Under the pieces are notes generated by a model, which saw nothing but the letters and a program-made list of their open reading frames with translations, was not told where the DNA came from and made no database searches. From Streptomyces chromofuscus (GTDB taxonomy: Bacteria > Actinomycetota > Actinomycetes > Streptomycetales > Streptomycetaceae): DNA of 64,000 nucleotides. Positions 25,406 through 34,120 of this stretch are shown piece after piece; position 1 is the stretch's first letter; every line of letters starts with the position of its first letter. The stretch lies in the NCBI RefSeq assembly GCF_015160875.1, contig NZ_CP063374.1, positions 6,265,501 to 6,329,500 on the forward strand, written 5' to 3'. The translations under genes were made by a program, and so were the position numbers.

Positions 25406-25807
25406 CTGTCAAGGGTATCCGTGGATGGACCGCGCCCGCCGACGGAACGTTCCGTCGACGGGCGCGCGAGGGTCGCAAACCAGTCAGGTCCCTGCGGATT
25501 CCCGGTCACGACCGAGGGGGACGCGGGCGGGCATCGGTGGCTCGATCCCGTTCACGTCGATGAATGCCCAGGTGATACGGCATCCGGGTGACTCGGGGAA
25601 GGGACTCGGGGGGAACTCGGGGAGGGACTGGGGAGAGAGCGGGCGGAGAAACGGGGAGCGGCTGCTCCGAGCGTGTGGGTCGGCTCGGAGGCTGGGGCGC
25701 GGATCGAGGGACGGGTGCGGGTCGTAGGGGGGTTGCGGCTCGGAGAGGCGGGTGCGGGTCGTAGGGGGGTGCGGCTCGGAGAGGCGGGTGCGGGTCGGGG
25801 GCGGAGG
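25406..25807. repeat. Intergenic region with a short 36-37 bp tandem repeat
   Basis: 402 bp without a supported gene. From 25713 to about 25800 there are almost three copies of a GGGTGCGGGTCG...GGCTCGGAGAGGC unit starting at 25713, 25750 and 25786. An earlier stretch (25580-25660) has repeated CTCGGGG-type runs. I see no hairpin strong enough to name. The array follows the stop of the regulator gene at 25808. Confidence 0.6.
25412..25417 (-). promoter_or_regulatory. -10 element of a leaderless promoter (TACCCT) for rnd
   Basis: On the minus strand TACCCT ends 6 nt before the GTG at 25405, with no ribosome site between. Confidence 0.55.
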
Positions 25808-26470
25808 TCAGTGGATGATGCCGGTGCGCAGCGCCACGGCGACCATCCCGGCGCGGTCGCCCGTGCCGAGCTTGCGGGCGATGCGGGCGAGGTGGCTCTT
25901 GACGGTCAGGGCGGACAGGCCCATCGAGACGCCGATCGCCTTGTTCGACTGGCCTTCGGCGACCAGGCGCAGCACCTCGACCTCGCGGCCGGACAGCTCG
26001 CGGTAGCCACCCGGGTGACTCGGGGCACCCGGGGGGCGGCGGTGCAGACGGGCGGCGGCCGCGCCGATGGGCGCGGCACCCGGCCGGGTGGGGAGCCCGA
26101 CGTTGGTACGGGTGCCGGTGACGACGTAGCCCTTCACGCCGCCCGCGAGGGCGTTGCGCACGGCGCCGATGTCGTCGGCGGCGGACAGGGCGAGCCCGTT
26201 GGGCCAGCCCGCCGCGCGGGTCTCCGACAGGAGCGTCAGACCGGAACCGTCCGGGAGGTGGACGTCGGCGACGCAGATGTCGCGGGGGTTGCCGACGCGG
26301 GGACGAGCCTCGGCGATGGACGAGGCCTCGATGACGTCGCGCACACCGAGCGCCCACAGGTGGCGGGTGACGGTGGAGCGGACGCGGGGATCGGCCACGA
26401 CGACCATCGCGGTCGGCTTGTTCGGGCGGTAGGCGACCAGGCTTGCGGGCTGCTCAAGGAGAACGGACAC
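25808..26470 (-). CDS. Orphan response regulator with LuxR-type DNA-binding domain
   Basis: 220 aa. Residues 20-115 resemble a receiver: the VVVADPRV strand (one acidic residue where two are usual), phospho-Asp in CVADVHLPDGSG, Ser in LALSAADD and Lys in GGVKGYV. A linker of about 35 residues rich in Pro and Ala separates it from a LuxR/FixJ helix-turn-helix, RELSGREVEVLRLVAEGQSNKAIGVSMGLS... (about 155-215). GTG 26470 has AGGAGG upstream. There is no sensor kinase nearby, so it is an orphan. Phosphorylation may not be the only input, given the changed acidic pocket. Targets are unknown. Confidence 0.85.
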   Translation of the reverse strand: MSVLLEQPASLVAYRPNKPTAMVVVADPRVRSTVTRHLWALGVRDVIEASSIAEARPRVGNPRDICVADVHLPDGSGLTLLSETRAAGWPNGLALSAADDIGAVRNALAGGVKGYVVTGTRTNVGLPTRPGAAPIGAAAARLHRRPPGAPSHPGGYRELSGREVEVLRLVAEGQSNKAIGVSMGLSALTVKSHLARIARKLGTGDRAGMVAVALRTGIIH

Positions 26471-26785
26471 CAGGCCTCCTGGGTGCGGGACGGGGGCGGC
26501 TCGTGGGGGGTGAAGCCGGGACGAACCGTGCTTTCAAGGTCACAGTCGTCTTCGGCACCAAACCGGTCCGCCTTTAGAGAATGATCACGATCTGGTGAGT
26601 AACAATCCGAGCAATTCGGACACGCGAGCGATCATCCGAAGATCGAACGGGTTCGGTTCGATTCGCTGTCCGGTCGAAAGTGGCCGTATCGACAAAGAGA
26701 TCAGCCCGAACGGGTGCATGCGGGTTTGCCCCGGCCGGTTCCGGCCGGGCACAGTGCAGGCGACGGGGCGAGTGGGCGCGGCGGG
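26471..26785. promoter_or_regulatory. Upstream region of the LuxR regulator, with a nested dyad
   Basis: 315 bp, with an A/T-richer core (26570-26710). ATCGAAC (26642-26648) and GTTCGAT (26656-26662) form a 7-bp-arm dyad, with a smaller overlapping dyad CGAAC-GG-GTTCG inside. It could be an operator for the regulator gene, perhaps autoregulatory. No clear -10/-35 pair is seen. Confidence 0.35.
26731..26750 (-). terminator. Hairpin after the DUF3000 gene
   Basis: CCCGGCCGG-TT-CCGGCCGGG, a 9-bp perfect stem, about 36 nt past the DUF3000 stop. Confidence 0.5.
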
Positions 26786-27454
26786 TCAGCGGGACTGCGG
26801 GCCGCGCCGTTGCGGCAGGGTCACCACGGACGCGTCCCCCGGTCCCGCCGGCGGCAGGCCCGCGACCTGGGCGAGCAGATCGCACCAGGAGGCGAGGTGG
26901 GCCGCCGTGTCGGGCACGCCGCCCAGGCCCTCCCGGGGCGTCCAGGAGGCCCGGATCTCGATCTGCGAGGCGGCGGGGCGCGCGGACAGCCCGCCGAAGT
27001 AGTGCGAACTCGCGCGCGTGACGGTGCCGCTCGGTTCGCCGTACGTCAGCCCGCGCGCCTGCAGCGCACCGGTGAGCCAGCTCCAGCACACCTCGGGCAG
27101 CAGCGGGTCGGCGGCCATCTCCGGCTCCAGCTCCGCCCGCACCAGCGTCACCAGCCGGAAGGTGCCGCGCCAGGCGTCGTGTCCGGCCGGGTCGTGCAGC
27201 AGCACCAGCCGGCCGTCGGCCAGGTCCTGGTCTCCGTCGACGACGGCGGCCTCCAGCGCGTACGCGTGCGGGGCCAGCCGCTGCGGCGCGCGCGTGGGCT
27301 CGACCTCGATCTGCGGCCGCAGCCGTGCCGAGCGCAGCGCCTCGACGGCGGCCCGGAAGGGCAGCGGAGAAGCGTCGCCCGTATGCAGGTCCCCCTCCTT
27401 CGGGTCGTCCATTCCGCCAGCGCCGTCCGACAGTCGTCCCTGAGCCGCAGCCAT
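26786..27454 (-). CDS. DUF3000 family protein
   Basis: 222 aa, cytoplasmic. It belongs to an actinobacterial family of unknown function. Visible conserved stretches are PLPFRAAVEALRSARLRPQIEVEP, APHAYALEAAV, DGRLVLLHDPAGHDAWRGTFRLVTLVRAELEPEMAADP, EVCWSWLTGAL and GTVTRASSHYFGGL. The ATG at 27454 is supported by a leaderless -10 box; a later ATG 42 bases downstream is possible. It is divergent from hemE with about 140 bp between starts, an arrangement I recall as common in Streptomyces. No catalytic motif can be named. Confidence 0.8.
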   Translation of the reverse strand: MAAAQGRLSDGAGGMDDPKEGDLHTGDASPLPFRAAVEALRSARLRPQIEVEPTRAPQRLAPHAYALEAAVVDGDQDLADGRLVLLHDPAGHDAWRGTFRLVTLVRAELEPEMAADPLLPEVCWSWLTGALQARGLTYGEPSGTVTRASSHYFGGLSARPAASQIEIRASWTPREGLGGVPDTAAHLASWCDLLAQVAGLPPAGPGDASVVTLPQRRGPQSR

Positions 27455-27461
27455 GCGGTGC

Positions 27462-27467
27462 AGATTA
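27462..27467 (-). promoter_or_regulatory. -10 element of a leaderless promoter (TAATCT)
   Basis: TAATCT on the minus strand ends 7 nt before the DUF3000 ATG. Confidence 0.55.
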
Positions 27468-27592
27468 AGCGGAACGGGCGCCGGGCGCAGGCTAGACACC
27501 CCGTCCGGCGGTACCGGTCCGCCGGGGTTGCCGCACCCGAGGTGCACCGAGGCCCCGCCATGCCCGTCCGGCCGCCGTGCGAAACTTGCCCC

Positions 27593-28660
27593 GTGAGTGC
27601 CAACGGAAGCCCCACGGGCCAGCAGCCGACAGCGACGTACGACTCCGCCTTCCTCAGGGCGTGCAGGCGCGAGCCCGTGCCCCACACGCCGGTGTGGTTC
27701 ATGCGGCAGGCCGGGCGCTCCCTGCCCGAGTACCGGAAGGTGCGCGAGGGCATCCCGATGCTGGAGTCGTGCATGCGGCCCGACCTGGTCACCGAGATCA
27801 CCCTGCAGCCCGTGCGCCGCCACCACGTGGACGCGGCGATCTACTTCAGCGACATCGTCGTCCCCCTCAAGGCCATCGGCGTCGACCTCGACATCAAGCC
27901 CGGTGTCGGCCCGGTCGTCGAGCGCCCGATCCGCTCCCGCGCCGACCTCGCGCAGCTGCGCGACCTGACCCCGGAGGACGTCTCGTACGTCACGGAGGCG
28001 ATCGGCCTGCTGACCGCCGAGCTCGGCGAGACGCCCCTGATCGGCTTCGCGGGCGCCCCGTTCACCCTCGCGAGCTACCTCGTCGAGGGTGGTCCGTCCC
28101 GCACGTACGAGAACGCCAAGGCGATGATGTACGGCGACCCGGAGCTGTGGGCCGACCTCCTCGACCGCCTCGCGGACATCACCGCCGCCTTCCTCAAGGT
28201 GCAGATCGAGGCGGGCGCGAGCGCGGTGCAGCTCTTCGACTCCTGGGCCGGCGCCCTGGCCCCCGCCGACTACCGGCGCTCCGTCCTGCCCGCCTCGTCG
28301 AAGGTGTTCCGCGCGGTCGAGGCGTACGGCGTCCCACGCATCCACTTCGGCGTCGGCACCGGCGAGCTGCTCGGCCTGATGGGCGAGGCCGGCGCGGACG
28401 TCGTCGGCGTCGACTGGCGCGTCCCGCTCGACGAGGCCGTCCGCCGCGTCGGCCCCGGCAAGGCGCTCCAGGGCAACCTCGACCCGACGGTCCTGTTCGC
28501 CCCGCAGGAGGCCGTCGAGGCCAAGACCCGCGAGGTGCTGGACGCGGCGACGGGCCTGGAGGGCCACGTCTTCAACCTCGGGCACGGCGTGATGCCGTCC
28601 ACCGACCCGGACGCGCTCACCCGCCTCGTCGAATACGTGCACGCGCAGAGCGCCCGCTGA
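27593..28660 (+). CDS. hemE: Uroporphyrinogen decarboxylase
   Basis: 355 aa, normal length. It converts uroporphyrinogen III to coproporphyrinogen III in heme synthesis. The N-terminal signature PVWFMRQAGRSLPEYR (about 28-43) carries the substrate-binding Arg residues. AAIYFSDIVVPLKAIG has the catalytic Asp. The second signature GFAGAPFTLASYLVEGG and the loop VFNLGHGVMPSTDPD are also present. GTG 27593 is chosen; an ATG at 27560 has no ribosome site and would add 11 poorly conserved residues. Only 4 bp separate its stop from that of the convergent rhomboid gene. HemY and HemQ follow a few kb downstream. Confidence 0.95.
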   Translation: MSANGSPTGQQPTATYDSAFLRACRREPVPHTPVWFMRQAGRSLPEYRKVREGIPMLESCMRPDLVTEITLQPVRRHHVDAAIYFSDIVVPLKAIGVDLDIKPGVGPVVERPIRSRADLAQLRDLTPEDVSYVTEAIGLLTAELGETPLIGFAGAPFTLASYLVEGGPSRTYENAKAMMYGDPELWADLLDRLADITAAFLKVQIEAGASAVQLFDSWAGALAPADYRRSVLPASSKVFRAVEAYGVPRIHFGVGTGELLGLMGEAGADVVGVDWRVPLDEAVRRVGPGKALQGNLDPTVLFAPQEAVEAKTREVLDAATGLEGHVFNLGHGVMPSTDPDALTRLVEYVHAQSAR

Positions 28661-28664
28661 CGGC

Positions 28665-29489
28665 TCACCACGTCTGCCGGGGCCGCGCCCGCCTGCCGAA
28701 CAGCAGGCCGCGTGGTTCCGGCGGCGGTGGCGTGCCCCGCTTCAGGGGCCAGGCGAGCAGCATGCCGGCGAGGAAGCCGACGATGTGCGCCGCGTACGCC
28801 ACCGTGCCCGCGTCGGAGATGCCCTCGCCGGAGGAGTACACGGCCTGGAGCCCGAACCAGAAGCCCAGCACCAGCCAGGCCGGCAGCCGCAGCGGCAGGA
28901 AGATCAGGAACGGGACGAGCACCCACACCCTGGCCTTCGGATACAGCACCAGATAGGCGCCCAGCACACCGGCGATCGCTCCCGAGGCGCCGATCAGCGG
29001 TTCCGCGGACTCGGCGTTGAGCAACGCGAAGCCGTACGACGCCGCGTAGCCGCAGGCGCCGTAGAACAGCGCGAAGCGCACATGCCCCATGCGGTCCTCG
29101 ATGTTGTTGCCGAAGATCAGCAGGAACAGCATGTTGCCCAGCAGGTGCAGCCAGCCGCCGTGCAGGAACATCGCCGTGAGCACGCTGAGTTCGGGCGACT
29201 TGTCGTACGCCGGCGGGCCCACCACGCAGCCCGGGCCCTGAGGGCCGACGGCGATGTCGCCGGTCGGCACCAGGCGCGGCATCTGATGGTGGATCAGTTC
29301 CTGCGGCACGGCCGCGTACCGGTCCAGGAACGCCTGCAGATGGCACGTCTGCGCCAGGCTGCTGTCGCCCGCCACCGAACCGGCGAGGCCGGGCATGAAC
29401 AGGAACACGACCACGTTCGTCGCGATCAGCGCGTACGTCACCCAGGGCGTGCGGCGCGCGGGGTTGACGTCATGGACGGGGATCACCAC
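28665..29489 (-). CDS. Rhomboid-family intramembrane protein
   Basis: 274 aa with about six membrane segments. It starts MVIPVHDVNPARRTPWVTYALIATNV, a form I recall from Streptomyces rhomboid proteins. The catalytic Ser is in LIGASGAIAGVLGAY (GxSG), the His in YAAHIVGFLAGM, and the conserved HGGWLHLLGNMLFLLIFGNNIED is present. These support an active rhomboid serine protease that cleaves within membrane helices. The start is GTG 29489 (or 29486); upstream in-frame sequence lacks family residues. It is convergent with hemE. Substrates are unknown. Confidence 0.88.
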   Translation of the reverse strand: MVIPVHDVNPARRTPWVTYALIATNVVVFLFMPGLAGSVAGDSSLAQTCHLQAFLDRYAAVPQELIHHQMPRLVPTGDIAVGPQGPGCVVGPPAYDKSPELSVLTAMFLHGGWLHLLGNMLFLLIFGNNIEDRMGHVRFALFYGACGYAASYGFALLNAESAEPLIGASGAIAGVLGAYLVLYPKARVWVLVPFLIFLPLRLPAWLVLGFWFGLQAVYSSGEGISDAGTVAYAAHIVGFLAGMLLAWPLKRGTPPPPEPRGLLFGRRARPRQTW

Positions 29490-29612
29490 AAGGAAGTAGT
29501 GCCCGCGATGTGCCCGCCGAATCGGTGAACGCGGCCGGCCCGGTCTGCGTATGTCCTTGCGAACCGCCGCGGCACGGCGAGGCGCGTCGCGGGACGACGT
29601 GAGGATCAGGCG

Positions 29613-29933
29613 ATGAACGACCGAGTGACCCCTGCGATGCAGGCGAACCCCGACGGAGAGGCCCAGCTCGCGCTGGTGGTCCATCTCCCCTGGGAGGACG
29701 TCGCCCGACTCGGCCAGGAGGCCGGCCGCATGGCGGCGCAGCTGCAGCGACCGGTGACGCTGGACGAGGCGGTGAGCAACCGGCTGCGGTCCGTCTCGCC
29801 GGGCGCGCACGCGAAACCGGCCGGGGCACAGCCGACTGCGATGCCGTCGGCCGCCTCGGTGTCGTCGCTGCCGTCCAGGCCTCCGGCCGAGCAGGCGCGG
29901 CAGGCCATCGACCGGATCAACGGCACGGCGTAG
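29613..29933 (+). CDS. Small hypothetical protein
   Basis: 106 aa, not recognised. The first 60 residues look like a compact alpha/beta unit (ALVVHLPWEDVARLGQEAGRMAAQLQRPVTLDEAVSNRLR), and the rest is Pro/Ala/Ser-rich and probably disordered. No signal peptide or membrane segment. ATG 29613 has GAGGA about 9 nt upstream. It is divergent from the rhomboid gene. Coding is likely because codon third positions are strongly G/C and no other frame explains the stretch, but function is unknown. Confidence 0.6.
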   Translation: MNDRVTPAMQANPDGEAQLALVVHLPWEDVARLGQEAGRMAAQLQRPVTLDEAVSNRLRSVSPGAHAKPAGAQPTAMPSAASVSSLPSRPPAEQARQAIDRINGTA

Positions 29934-30011
29934 GGGAGGGGCGGGGAAGCCGGCCCAGGGGGCGCGACCAGCCACGGGCGACCACCCGAACCCGGCGCGC
30001 GACAGGCGCCC

Positions 30012-31427
30012 CTACGACGAACTGCGCACCTTCCCCGCGGCCTTCCGCGCGGCGACCAGCACCGGATCCCACACCGGCGAGAACGGCGGCGCGTACCCCA
30101 GGTCCAGTGCCGTCATCTGCTCCACCGTCATCCCGGCCGTGAGCGCGACCGCCGCGATGTCCACCCGCTTGCCCGCCCCCTCCCGGCCGACGATCTGCAC
30201 GCCGAGCAGCCGTCCGGTGCGGCGCTCGGCGAGCATCTTCACGGTCATCGGGGAGGCACCGGGGTAGTACCCGGCCCGGCTGGTCGACTCGATGGTCACC
30301 GTCTCGAACCGCAGTCCCACCCGGCGCGCGTCCTTCTCCCGCAGCCCGGTGCGGGCGATCTCCAGATCGCACACCTTGCTCACCGCGGTGCCGACCACAC
30401 CGGGGAACGTCGCGTAGCCGCCGCCGACGTTCGTGCCGATGATCTGCCCGTGCTTGTTGGCGTGCGTACCGAGCGCGATGTGCCGTTCCCGCCCCGCGAT
30501 CAGGTCGAGGACCTCCACGCAGTCACCACCGGCCCAGATGTTCTCGTGACCGCGTACCCGCATCGCCAGATCGGTGAGCAGGCCGCCGTGCTCGCCGAGC
30601 GGCAGCCCCGCCGCCCTCGCGAGCGTCGTCTCGGGGCGTACACCGATGCCGAGCACGACCACGTCCGCCGGGTACTCGGCGTCCTCCGTGGCCACCGCCC
30701 GCACCTGCCCGTCCTCACCGGTGAGGATCTTGGTGACCTCGGCGTCGTTGACCATGGTGATGCCCAGGCCCTCCATGGCCCGGTGCACCAGCCGCCCCAT
30801 GTCGGGGTCGAGCGTGGACATCGGCTCCGCGCCCCGGTTGACGACCGTCACCTCGTAGCCGCGGTTGATCAGCGCCTCGGCCATCTCGACGCCGATGTAG
30901 CCCGCCCCGACGACCACCGCACGCCGCCCACGCGCGCGCGTGAGGGTGTCCAGCAACTCCTGCCCGTCGTCCAGGGTCTGCACGCCGTGCACGCCGGGGG
31001 CGTCGACGCCGGGCATGTCCGGGCGGATCGGCCGGGCGCCGGTGGCGATCACGAGCTTGTCGTACGACGTCCAGGACTCGACCCCGGAATCGACGTCACG
31101 CGCGCGCACCCGTCCCCCGTCGACGTCGATCTCCACGACCTCGGTGCGCAGCCGCAGGTCGATGTCCCGCGCGCGGTGCTCCTCGGGCGTGCGGGCGACC
31201 AGCTCGTCCCGGTCGGAGACCTGGCCGCCCACCCAGTACGGGATCCCGCACGCGGAGAAGGACGTGAAGTGGCCGCGCTCGAAGGCCACGATCTCCAGCT
31301 CGTCCGGACCCTTCAGCCGACGGGCCTGCGACGCCGCGGACATGCCCGCGGCGTCGCCGCCGATCACGACCAGTCGCTCTCTCGTGCCGTTCGTGCCGCT
31401 CGTGCCGTTCGCATCGCTCATGCTCAT
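30012..31427 (-). CDS. CoA-disulfide-reductase-like FAD/NAD(P)H oxidoreductase
   Basis: 471 aa. The FAD loop is VVIGGDAAGMSAASQARR (21-38). The single active Cys lies in FSACGIPYWVGG, the hallmark of CoA-disulfide reductases and related NADH oxidases. The NAD loop is VVVGAGYIGVEMAEALINRGYEV, followed by the second FAD motif (ENIWAGGDCVEV) and a dimerisation domain ending in ALDLGYAPPFSPVWDPV. It probably reduces CoA disulfide or a related low-molecular disulfide or oxygen. The N-terminus has a Gly/Thr/Asn-rich tail. ATG 31427 is preceded by a leaderless -10 box. The exact substrate is uncertain. Confidence 0.87.
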   Translation of the reverse strand: MSMSDANGTSGTNGTRERLVVIGGDAAGMSAASQARRLKGPDELEIVAFERGHFTSFSACGIPYWVGGQVSDRDELVARTPEEHRARDIDLRLRTEVVEIDVDGGRVRARDVDSGVESWTSYDKLVIATGARPIRPDMPGVDAPGVHGVQTLDDGQELLDTLTRARGRRAVVVGAGYIGVEMAEALINRGYEVTVVNRGAEPMSTLDPDMGRLVHRAMEGLGITMVNDAEVTKILTGEDGQVRAVATEDAEYPADVVVLGIGVRPETTLARAAGLPLGEHGGLLTDLAMRVRGHENIWAGGDCVEVLDLIAGRERHIALGTHANKHGQIIGTNVGGGYATFPGVVGTAVSKVCDLEIARTGLREKDARRVGLRFETVTIESTSRAGYYPGASPMTVKMLAERRTGRLLGVQIVGREGAGKRVDIAAVALTAGMTVEQMTALDLGYAPPFSPVWDPVLVAARKAAGKVRSSS

Positions 31428-31433
31428 GCGAAC

Positions 31434-31439
31434 ACGCTA
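31434..31439 (-). promoter_or_regulatory. -10 element of a leaderless promoter (TAGCGT)
   Basis: TAGCGT on the minus strand, 6 nt before the ATG at 31427; it is the same hexamer used before the gene at 4567. Confidence 0.6.
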
Positions 31440-32501
31440 CGGCGACGGCTCGTTTCCGCCGCGCCGGCCCTGCTCCTGCCCGCCGTGCTCCTCCTGCGGC
31501 GCGGGAGCCGGCCCGGGCTCCGGTGCCCGCCGGGCCGTCGGCAGCGGTCCCGGCGCGGTCGTCGTGGACGCCGTGGCCGGGCGGCGCGCCCCGCGGGGCC
31601 GTACGAGACGCAGCCAGACCAGGACGAGCAGCGCCGCCAGCGCGGCGAACGGCAGTACCGCCGCCAGGGCGACCGCGATCCAGCGCAGCATCGTCACGAA
31701 GGCGTCCCAGCCGCCCGCCAGCGCGTCCGTGAACCCGGGGTCCTCGTCCTTCTCGGCGGGCTTCTTCACCGGCGTCTCGGACAGCGAGAGGGTGATGGTG
31801 GCCAGGCTCGTGCGGTCCTTCAGGGACGCCTGCTGGGCGAGCAGCGCCTCCAGGTCGGCCTGGCGGCTGCTCAGCTCGCCCTCCAGCTCCACCACGTCGC
31901 TCAGCCGGGTCGCCCGGTCCATCAGCTCGCGGATCCGGGCGACGCTGGCGCGCTGGGTCTTGATCCGGCTCTCCACGTCGACGACCTGGTCGGTGACGTC
32001 CGTCGCCTTTGCCGCGCGGTCGAGGAGCTTGCCCGTGCCCTCCAGGTCGGCGAGGACGTCCTCGTACGAGTCGACGGGCACCCGCAGGACGACCCGGGTG
32101 TACTCGTTGCCGTTCTCGTCCCGGGTGGTCATCTCGCTGCCCACGAAACCGCCCGCTGTCTCGGCGCTCGTACGGGCCTCGTCCAGGGCCTTGGGCACGT
32201 CCTTGACCTGCACGGACAGCGACGCGGTGCGGATGATGTGGCTCGCGGGGAGCCGGGTGGCGCCCGGGGCCTTCTCATCTGCACCGGACCGGCTGTCGCT
32301 GCCGCTGTCGAAGGCGCCCTCCTTGGCGTCCTTTTCCAGGGCGCCGCCGTCCTGGGCGGCGGCAGCGTCACCGCTCGAGGAGGAGGTGATGTCGGCCGAG
32401 CCGCTGCATCCCGTCAGGGCGAGGGCGGCGGCGAGCAGGAGCCCGGCCAGGACCGGTACCGGGTGTCGTGCGGAACGGCGTGCGGAACGTGGTGCGCGCA
32501 T
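31437..32501 (-). CDS. DUF4349 lipoprotein with a C-terminal membrane anchor
   Basis: 354 aa. A signal peptide ends in the lipobox ALTGC with Cys32. An acidic Ser/Gly/Asp linker follows, then a DUF4349 domain (about 85-265): RTASLSVQVKDVPKALDEA, GGFVGSEMTTRDENG, VVLRVPVDSYEDVLADLEG. A coiled-coil (VESRIKTQRASVARIRELMDRATRLSDVVELEGELSSRQADLEALLAQQ) comes next, then one membrane helix near 275-300 and a Pro-rich basic tail. The gene before the CoA-disulfide reductase is only 9 bp away, but that gene has its own leaderless promoter inside this gene's end. ATG 32501 has GGGGAG upstream. Function unknown. Confidence 0.85.
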   Translation of the reverse strand: MRAPRSARRSARHPVPVLAGLLLAAALALTGCSGSADITSSSSGDAAAAQDGGALEKDAKEGAFDSGSDSRSGADEKAPGATRLPASHIIRTASLSVQVKDVPKALDEARTSAETAGGFVGSEMTTRDENGNEYTRVVLRVPVDSYEDVLADLEGTGKLLDRAAKATDVTDQVVDVESRIKTQRASVARIRELMDRATRLSDVVELEGELSSRQADLEALLAQQASLKDRTSLATITLSLSETPVKKPAEKDEDPGFTDALAGGWDAFVTMLRWIAVALAAVLPFAALAALLVLVWLRLVRPRGARRPATASTTTAPGPLPTARRAPEPGPAPAPQEEHGGQEQGRRGGNEPSP

Positions 32502-32660
32502 GTGGGCGAACTCCCCGAGGGTCGTGACGACTGACGCTCCTTCGACGCCGGGGCGGGCCGGGACGTTGGGCCCGTCCGGTCCCGATGCGGTCACGGTCGG
32601 GACTCGGCGGGGCCACGGGGCCGCGGGGGCGCTGTCAGCGGCGTCTGAGAAGGTGGAGCC

Positions 32661-34115
32661 ATGAACGCAGCACGCAGGGACGCCGGGCAGGTCGTCGTCG
32701 TCGGAGCCGGGATCGCCGGGCTGGCCGCGGCCCACCGGCTGCTCGGACGCGGCGCGCGGGTGACGGTGCTGGAGGCCTCCGACCGGGTCGGCGGAAAGCT
32801 GCTGCCCGGCGAGATCGCGGGCGTGCGCGTGGACCTGGGCGCCGAGTCGATGCTGGCCCGCCGGCCCGAGGCGGTCGCCCTCGCGCGCGAGGTGGGCCTC
32901 GAGGACCGGCTCCAGCCGCCGGCCACCGCGACGGCCTCCCTGTGGACCCGCGGCGCCCTGCGCCCGATGCCCAAGGGCCACGTCATGGGCGTGCCCGGCA
33001 CCGCGGACGCGCTGTCCGGCGTGCTGTCCGCGGAGGGCCTGGCGCGCATCGAGCGCGACGCCGAGCTGCCCCGCACGGAGGTCGGCGACGACGTGGCGGT
33101 GGGGGAGTTCGTCGCGGCGCGGCTCGGCCGCGAGGTCGTCGACCGGCTCGTGGAGCCCCTGCTCGGCGGTGTGTACGCGGGCGACGCGTACCGCATCTCG
33201 ATGCGCTCGGCCGTCCCCCAGCTGTTCGACGCCGCCCGGGCGCACGTCTCGCTCACCGAGGCGGTCCGGGAGATCCAGGCCCGGGCGGCGGCAGCCCCGC
33301 AGACGGGGCCCGTGTTCATGGGCATCGAGGGCGGCGTCGGCAGCCTGCCGCTCGCCGTCGCCGAGTCGGTGCGGGCCCGCGGCGGTGAGATCGTGACCGG
33401 CACCCGCGTGACCGGGCTGCGCCGTGAGGGCCGCACGGGCTGGCGGGTCGTGGCCGGCGACCGGGTGCTGCACGCCGACGCGGTGATCGTCGCCGTGCCC
33501 GCGCCCGCCGCCGCCGAACTGCTGCGCGCGCAGGCCCCGGCGGCCGCGACCGAGCTGGCCGCCGTCGAGTACGCGTCGATGGCGTTGGTCACCCTGGCTT
33601 ACCGCAGGTCCGAGGCGCGGCTGCCCGAGGGCAGCGGGTTCCTGGTGCCGCCGGTCGACGGGCGCACCGTCAAAGCGTCCACGTTCGCCTCCCAGAAGTG
33701 GGGCTGGATCGCCGCCGAGGACCCCGACCTGCTCGTGCTGCGCACCTCCGTCGGGCGGTACGGCGAGACGGAGATCCTCCACCGCGACGACGCGGGCCTG
33801 GTGGCCGTCTCCCGGCACGACCTCGAGGCGGCCACGGGCCTGGACGCCACGCCCGTCGCCACCCGCGTCACCCGCTGGGACGCGGGCCTGCCGCAGTATC
33901 CCGTCGGCCACCACGCGCGCGTGGCCCGCATCCGCGAGCACGTCGGCAAGCTCCCGGGCCTGGCCGTGTGCGGCGCGGTGTACGACGGGGTGGGCATCCC
34001 GGCGTGCGTGGCGAGCGCGTACGCGGCGGTGGACCAGATCCACGGCGACCTGGAGGCTGTGCAGGAGCTCACCGCACACCCGGTGCAGAGCCTGCACGGC
34101 GGAGCGGGAGAATAG
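32661..34115 (+). CDS. hemY: Protoporphyrinogen/coproporphyrinogen III oxidase
   Basis: 484 aa, FAD flavoprotein (also called HemG or CgoX). It begins with the dinucleotide-binding motif VVVVGAGIAGLAAAHRLLGRG (14-34), then VTVLEASDRVGGKL. Family motifs follow: EPLLGGVYAGDAYRISMRSAVPQL, MGIEGGVGSLP, and the C-terminal FAD stretch GLAVCGAVYDGVGIPACVASA. In actinobacteria it oxidises coproporphyrinogen III to coproporphyrin III. ATG 32661 with AAGGTGGAG upstream. hemQ starts 5 nt after its stop, so the two are cotranscribed. Confidence 0.94.
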   Translation: MNAARRDAGQVVVVGAGIAGLAAAHRLLGRGARVTVLEASDRVGGKLLPGEIAGVRVDLGAESMLARRPEAVALAREVGLEDRLQPPATATASLWTRGALRPMPKGHVMGVPGTADALSGVLSAEGLARIERDAELPRTEVGDDVAVGEFVAARLGREVVDRLVEPLLGGVYAGDAYRISMRSAVPQLFDAARAHVSLTEAVREIQARAAAAPQTGPVFMGIEGGVGSLPLAVAESVRARGGEIVTGTRVTGLRREGRTGWRVVAGDRVLHADAVIVAVPAPAAAELLRAQAPAAATELAAVEYASMALVTLAYRRSEARLPEGSGFLVPPVDGRTVKASTFASQKWGWIAAEDPDLLVLRTSVGRYGETEILHRDDAGLVAVSRHDLEAATGLDATPVATRVTRWDAGLPQYPVGHHARVARIREHVGKLPGLAVCGAVYDGVGIPACVASAYAAVDQIHGDLEAVQELTAHPVQSLHGGAGE

Positions 34116-34120
34116 GGGAC

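Noticed and set aside
26644..26655. SOS (LexA) box CGAAC-GG-GTTCG
   Set aside because: The actinobacterial LexA site has four bases between the half-sites; here there are two.
28665..29975. N-terminal extension of the rhomboid protein to 436 residues
   Set aside because: The extra part overlaps the divergent small gene and is low-complexity; the family start MVIPVHDVNP fits 29489.
32591..33592. 333-residue minus-strand frame opposite hemY
   Set aside because: Ser/Thr/Arg-rich antisense noise against a gene with clear FAD motifs.
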